From positions 1 through 64,000 of the forward strand of contig JBGCGC010000073.1 in the NCBI GenBank assembly GCA_045110475.1: 64,000 bases of DNA. The letters run 5' to 3'. Source of the DNA: Granulosicoccus sp045110475. Lineage in GTDB: Bacteria > Pseudomonadota > Gammaproteobacteria > Granulosicoccales > Granulosicoccaceae. The notes beneath the pieces were generated by a model. It saw only the letters and a list, made by a program, of their open reading frames with translations. It was not told the DNA's origin and searched no databases. Position 1 is the first letter of the stretch, and each line of letters begins with the position of its first letter. Below, in pieces: positions 60,819-64,000 of this stretch. Made by a program: the position numbers and the translations under genes.

Positions 60819-61847
60819 ATGAGCTACAAACCTGCCGAATCCCGCTATGAAAACATGCCCTACCGCCGTTGCGGAAACTCGGGGCTGCTTTTGCCTGCGA
60901 TATCGCTGGGTCTGTGGCACAACTTTGGCGATGACGCCAACTACGACAACCAGCGCAGTATCTGCCATACCGCGTTTGATGCCGGTATCACGCACTTTGA
61001 TCTTGCCAACAACTACGGCCCACCGCCAGGTTCTGCCGAGACGGCCTTTGGCAAGATCCTGTCAACCGATTTCAAGGGCTACCGCGATGAACTGATCATA
61101 TCGTCAAAAGCCGGTTATCTCATGTGGCCAGGGCCCTATGGCGAGATGGGCAGCCGCAAATACATGATTGCCTCTTGTGACCAGAGCCTCAAGCGCATGG
61201 GGCTGGACTACGTGGACATATTCTATTCGCACCGCTTTGACCCAAACACGCCACTGGAAGAAACCATGGGGGCACTGGATACCATCGTGCGTTCCGGCAA
61301 GGCACTCTATGCTGGCATTAGCTCCTACAACTCGCAGCGCACAAAAGAAGCTGTCGCCATCCTTGAAGACCTGGGAACCCCGTGCCTTATCCATCAGCCA
61401 AGCTATAACATGATCAATCGATGGGTAGAGACCGATGGTCTCAAGCAGACGTTGAAAGAGCTTGGAGTCGGCTCAATCGCTTTCACGCCTTTGGCTCAGG
61501 GAATGCTGACAGATCGTTATCTGAACGGGATTCCAGAGGACAGCCGTGTCACCCAGGGTAAATCGTTGAAACCGGAGATGCTCTCCGCTGGCGCTATCAA
61601 AAACCTCAACCACCTCAATGACATTGCACAGTCCAGAGGGCAGAGTCTGGCGCAAATGGCAATTGCCTGGGTGCTGCGTGATGAAGGCATCACCACCGCG
61701 TTGATCGGTGCGTCCAGAGCTTCACAGGTTGAGCAGTGTGTTGGGGCCGTCAATAACCTGGAGTTTACAAAGGCCGAACTTGATGAGATAGACCAGTACG
61801 CGCGCGACGAGGACATCAACCTCTGGGCAAAATCATCAGCTCAATAG
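60819..61847 (+). CDS. Aldo/keto reductase, YghZ-like (L-glyceraldehyde 3-phosphate reductase type)
   Basis: The 342-residue protein has the AKR tetrad: Asp in FDLANNYGPP together with Tyr, Lys in SSKAGYLMWPGPYG and His in YSHRFDP. NADP-binding residues lie in IGASRASQVEQ. The sequence from MPYRRCGNSGLLLPAISLGLWHNFG is close to E. coli YghZ. I choose the ATG at 60819; an in-frame ATG at 60645 would reach to within 3 bases of the uvrD start and adds unrelated sequence. It reduces short aldehydes with NADPH. The true substrate here is not known. Confidence 0.9.
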   Translation: MSYKPAESRYENMPYRRCGNSGLLLPAISLGLWHNFGDDANYDNQRSICHTAFDAGITHFDLANNYGPPPGSAETAFGKILSTDFKGYRDELIISSKAGYLMWPGPYGEMGSRKYMIASCDQSLKRMGLDYVDIFYSHRFDPNTPLEETMGALDTIVRSGKALYAGISSYNSQRTKEAVAILEDLGTPCLIHQPSYNMINRWVETDGLKQTLKELGVGSIAFTPLAQGMLTDRYLNGIPEDSRVTQGKSLKPEMLSAGAIKNLNHLNDIAQSRGQSLAQMAIAWVLRDEGITTALIGASRASQVEQCVGAVNNLEFTKAELDEIDQYARDEDINLWAKSSAQ

Positions 61848-61892
61848 TGATGCAGGTTTTCTCTTTCAGCCTGTTTCAAAGACACTAACTCA

Positions 61893-62498
61893 ATGCTGAA
61901 CCCAAAGCCCTGCGCACCTGCAGCCGAACGTAACAAGCAAGCTATCCTACTAAGGTTACAGGGTATTCTGCGCCCGAACGATACAGTATTCGAGTTCGGT
62001 AGCGGTACAGGTCAGCATGCTTGCCATATCTCTTCAGCCCTGCCCGAAGTCATCTGGCAACCCTCTGATCTTGAAGACAAGCTCGCTGGCATCCGGCAAT
62101 GGATTGCAGAATCTGGCTGCCACAACATCAATCAACCGCTACAACTTGATCTGAAAAAACCGGTATTGCCAGAATTCAAGGCATCCATTTGCTTCAGTGC
62201 GAACACGCTGCATATTATCAGCTGGCCACTGGTAGAAGTGTTGTTTGAAATATCATCAACCATGCTGGGTCACAGCGGCAAACTCTGTATTTACGGGCCA
62301 TTTTCCTTCGATGGACGGTATACCAGTGACAACAACGAGCAGTTCGACAAACAGCTACGCGCCAGTGATCCTGACAGCGGTATCCGGGATGTTGTCGCAC
62401 TTCAGGATTTAGCCCATAGCAACGGTTTCTCCTACGCAACCGTATTTGACATGCCGGCGAACAATCATCTATTGGTATGGAATCGGGATACTTTATGA
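61893..62498 (+). CDS. DUF938 family SAM-dependent methyltransferase-like protein
   Basis: The 201-residue protein has a Rossmann methyltransferase pattern: PAAERNKQAILLRLQGIL, then VFEFGSGTGQHACHIS (motif I), WQPSDLED, ICFSANTLHIISWP and LCIYGPFSFDGRYTSDNN. These match the DUF938 family of proposed SAM-dependent methyltransferases with unknown substrate. It follows the aldo/keto reductase gene by 45 bases and may share its transcript. Confidence 0.87.
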   Translation: MLNPKPCAPAAERNKQAILLRLQGILRPNDTVFEFGSGTGQHACHISSALPEVIWQPSDLEDKLAGIRQWIAESGCHNINQPLQLDLKKPVLPEFKASICFSANTLHIISWPLVEVLFEISSTMLGHSGKLCIYGPFSFDGRYTSDNNEQFDKQLRASDPDSGIRDVVALQDLAHSNGFSYATVFDMPANNHLLVWNRDTL

Positions 62499-62598
62499 TC
62501 TGTAGTCTGCGATCAGCATCAAAGTGCCAGCAGATCGATTCTCATGTGATGCGACCTTAATCAGCTTTGTACAATCCATTCTCTCCGAAGACACTTGC

Positions 62599-63171
62599 AT
62601 GTACGTATTCAATCGCTTTATCCCATTACTGACACTGGTTGTACTCGTTACACCTGTGCGCACACTGGCATCCGAACAGATAACAACAGATCCTGACACC
62701 TGCGGATTTTCATCCAGCATCCGGTTCACCGAAAGCGCACCCAGAGATCGCTTTACCATTAAAAATACCTCCACCGATTGGCACATCAAACGTATCAATC
62801 TGGATGTGAGTACCTCGGCAGGCAATCTGATCTTCGATGTCACCGCCGAAGGCGCAGGCGTTGAAGTATTTCAGCCGTTCCGATCCGAGGATGGCGACGC
62901 TACACTGAGCAATCAACCGCTTGTAAGTGATGGAGATCAGGCAATAGAGCTGATTTTTTCCACCTTCAAACCCGGTGATCAACACCAGTTTTCGATCGAC
63001 GTGGATGATCAGCTAAGCCAATCCGAACTGGGACAGATCAGGGTGTCTGGAGGCGAGATGACAGGCGCGAGCGTGACGCTGGATATCGTGGATCTAAACG
63101 GCAAACAACAAAGCATCTCTGCAGTATTTGACAATAACAATCTGGCAACGGTAGATAGCGGCAATTGCTAG
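62599..63171 (+). CDS. Secreted protein of unknown function
   Basis: From the ATG at 62599 the protein has about 190 residues and a signal peptide MYVFNRFIPLLTLVVLVTPV ending near TLASE. An upstream GTG at 62524 would hide it. The mature part is acidic and beta-rich with VSTSAGNLIFDVT-like and FSIDVDDQLS segments, reminiscent of lectin or fibronectin-like sandwiches, but I recognise no family. One Cys lies near each end of the mature protein (DTCGFSS and DSGNC), so a single disulfide could join the ends. Confidence 0.7.
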   Translation: MYVFNRFIPLLTLVVLVTPVRTLASEQITTDPDTCGFSSSIRFTESAPRDRFTIKNTSTDWHIKRINLDVSTSAGNLIFDVTAEGAGVEVFQPFRSEDGDATLSNQPLVSDGDQAIELIFSTFKPGDQHQFSIDVDDQLSQSELGQIRVSGGEMTGASVTLDIVDLNGKQQSISAVFDNNNLATVDSGNC

Positions 63172-63201
63172 TGTAGCGTGATAAAGCTTATGAACCCGGC
63201 A

Positions 63202-64000
63202 TCATGCCCTTGAATGAGTGCGGTCCCGGTTGCTTCTATACCAGTCAAAAAACTCCTTGATCATCGCCTTTTCCAACATCATGATCTCCTCGGTGGGACA
63301 GAAGACAGTGATGGTGGTTACGATCTTGGCTATTTCATTGGTTGAAAAATCCAGCGACGGCTTGGCATCGGGAATATCAATACCTGTACGTTGCTCCAGC
63401 ATCTTGTTGTAGCGCTGTGCCGTGTCGTTAAAATGCCGGGTTATCGCTTCGATCCGCTTGAGCAGTTTTTCCTCAGCGTCGATCGGGAATGCATCGGGCT
63501 CTATCGTGATACTGAAACTGTGAAACTGATAGCGTCTGAGAAAATTCTGATTAACCACCGAATTTGACAGAAACTGACTATTAGGAACAATCACTGTCCT
63601 GCCCGTGTAAGTGAAGGATCGCGATTCTATCTCCTGAAGCGTGGTTGACATGAAATTGCGTTCGATTACCTCGCCGAACTGGTTACCCACCAGAACCCAG
63701 TCACCGATGGAAAAAGCCCGACTGGTTCGAATCAAGATGGCACCGGTCAGGCACAATAAAAGCTCTTTGGTGGCAATAACGAGCGCAACGGCTATGGCGG
63801 TAATGGACAAGACAAAGTGCTGAATCTGCGGGAACCACAATGCAATGACAGAAATCACACAGATACTGACGGCCACCACGTGCACCGTGGACATATCGCG
63901 CCTGTCTTTCCAGTTCAGGATGACATGCCGACGACGTACCCGACGGGTCAGCAATCCACGTAACAAAAGCACACTGCAGACAATTGCGACGGTCAGGGTG
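63202..64000 (-). CDS. Mechanosensitive channel of the MscS family (cut by window edge)
   Basis: About 265 residues of the C-terminal part are inside the window; the frame stays open to base 64000 with hydrophobic residues, so the true start lies outside. FSIGDWVLVGNQFGEVIERNFMSTTLQ and VIVPNSQFLSNSVVNQ are the hallmark MscS beta-domain motifs. A membrane region VVAVSICVISVIALWFP and a pore-like helix VALVIATKELLLCLTGAILI precede them. The channel releases solutes on osmotic downshock. The C-terminal cage region ends in a short basic tail. Confidence 0.88.
   Translation of the reverse strand, partial: TLTVAIVCSVLLLRGLLTRRVRRRHVILNWKDRRDMSTVHVVAVSICVISVIALWFPQIQHFVLSITAIAVALVIATKELLLCLTGAILIRTSRAFSIGDWVLVGNQFGEVIERNFMSTTLQEIESRSFTYTGRTVIVPNSQFLSNSVVNQNFLRRYQFHSFSITIEPDAFPIDAEEKLLKRIEAITRHFNDTAQRYNKMLEQRTGIDIPDAKPSLDFSTNEIAKIVTTITVFCPTEEIMMLEKAMIKEFFDWYRSNRDRTHSRA

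Noticed and set aside
1..64000. CRISPR array, tRNA, rRNA, insertion sequence or prophage
   Set aside because: I saw no regular repeat-spacer series, no tRNA cloverleaf, no rRNA segment and no transposase or phage structural gene.

Overview
The window reads as chromosomal DNA of a free-living, probably marine, gammaproteobacterium. Housekeeping genes (polA, uvrD, murI, deaD, sppA, rluF) have gammaproteobacterial architecture, and they are mixed with nutrient-scavenging genes typical of marine heterotrophs: a carbohydrate ABC importer, a TRAP importer, a tungsten-type aldehyde oxidoreductase and accessory proteins of PQQ-dependent alcohol oxidation. A Granulosicoccus-like organism would fit, but that is a guess from gene content. 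I saw no rRNA, tRNA, CRISPR array, prophage or insertion sequence.

Layout. 0-6.5 kb: EVE-domain protein, DeaD RNA helicase, a small AT-richer AAA ATPase, a VOC protein, diaminopropionate ammonia-lyase and an EamA exporter. 6.6-14.5 kb: a loose cell-wall neighbourhood (NlpC/P60 peptidase, GH84-type glucosaminidase, AmpG-like permease, N-acetylmuramoyl-alanine amidase, glutamate racemase) interleaved with RluF and lineage-specific lipoproteins. 14.6-22.6 kb: a minus-strand block with two PQQ-alcohol-system proteins, MoaA, an unknown 98-aa protein, a MoaD-like protein, and the FAD, tungsten and ferredoxin subunits of an aldehyde:acceptor oxidoreductase. 22.8-31.9 kb: an MFS transporter, then a minus-strand operon of a carbohydrate ABC importer (ATPase, binding protein, two permeases), a lactonase-fold protein, a hydroxypyruvate-isomerase-like protein and a GntR-type LacI repressor. 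A perfect 22-bp palindrome lies upstream of the first gene. 32.2-35.8 kb: polA and a LOG-family protein.

35.9-46.9 kb is the most unusual part. A hybrid histidine kinase with its own Hpt domain faces away from a three-gene operon: a PhnD-like periplasmic binding protein, a second hybrid kinase without Hpt, and a single protein of about 1470 residues. That protein joins an export or anchor region, two rhodanese domains, a YidC/Oxa1-type membrane domain, a pyruvate-phosphate-dikinase-type ATP-grasp domain and a phosphohistidine swivel domain. Predicted topology puts the rhodaneses where YidC carries its periplasmic domain and puts the dikinase in the cytoplasm. I do not recognise this architecture.

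46.9-64 kb: SppA, a TRAP transporter whose large subunit has a C-terminal extension of about 335 residues, an HpaI-type aldolase, a DUF6502 gene overlapping a lipoprotein gene, a flavodoxin-like protein, UvrD, an aldo/keto reductase, a DUF938 methyltransferase, a secreted protein and an MscS channel cut by the window edge. Dispersed short repeats occur near gene ends: a 23-bp identical pair, a 38-bp near-identical pair and a related hairpin.
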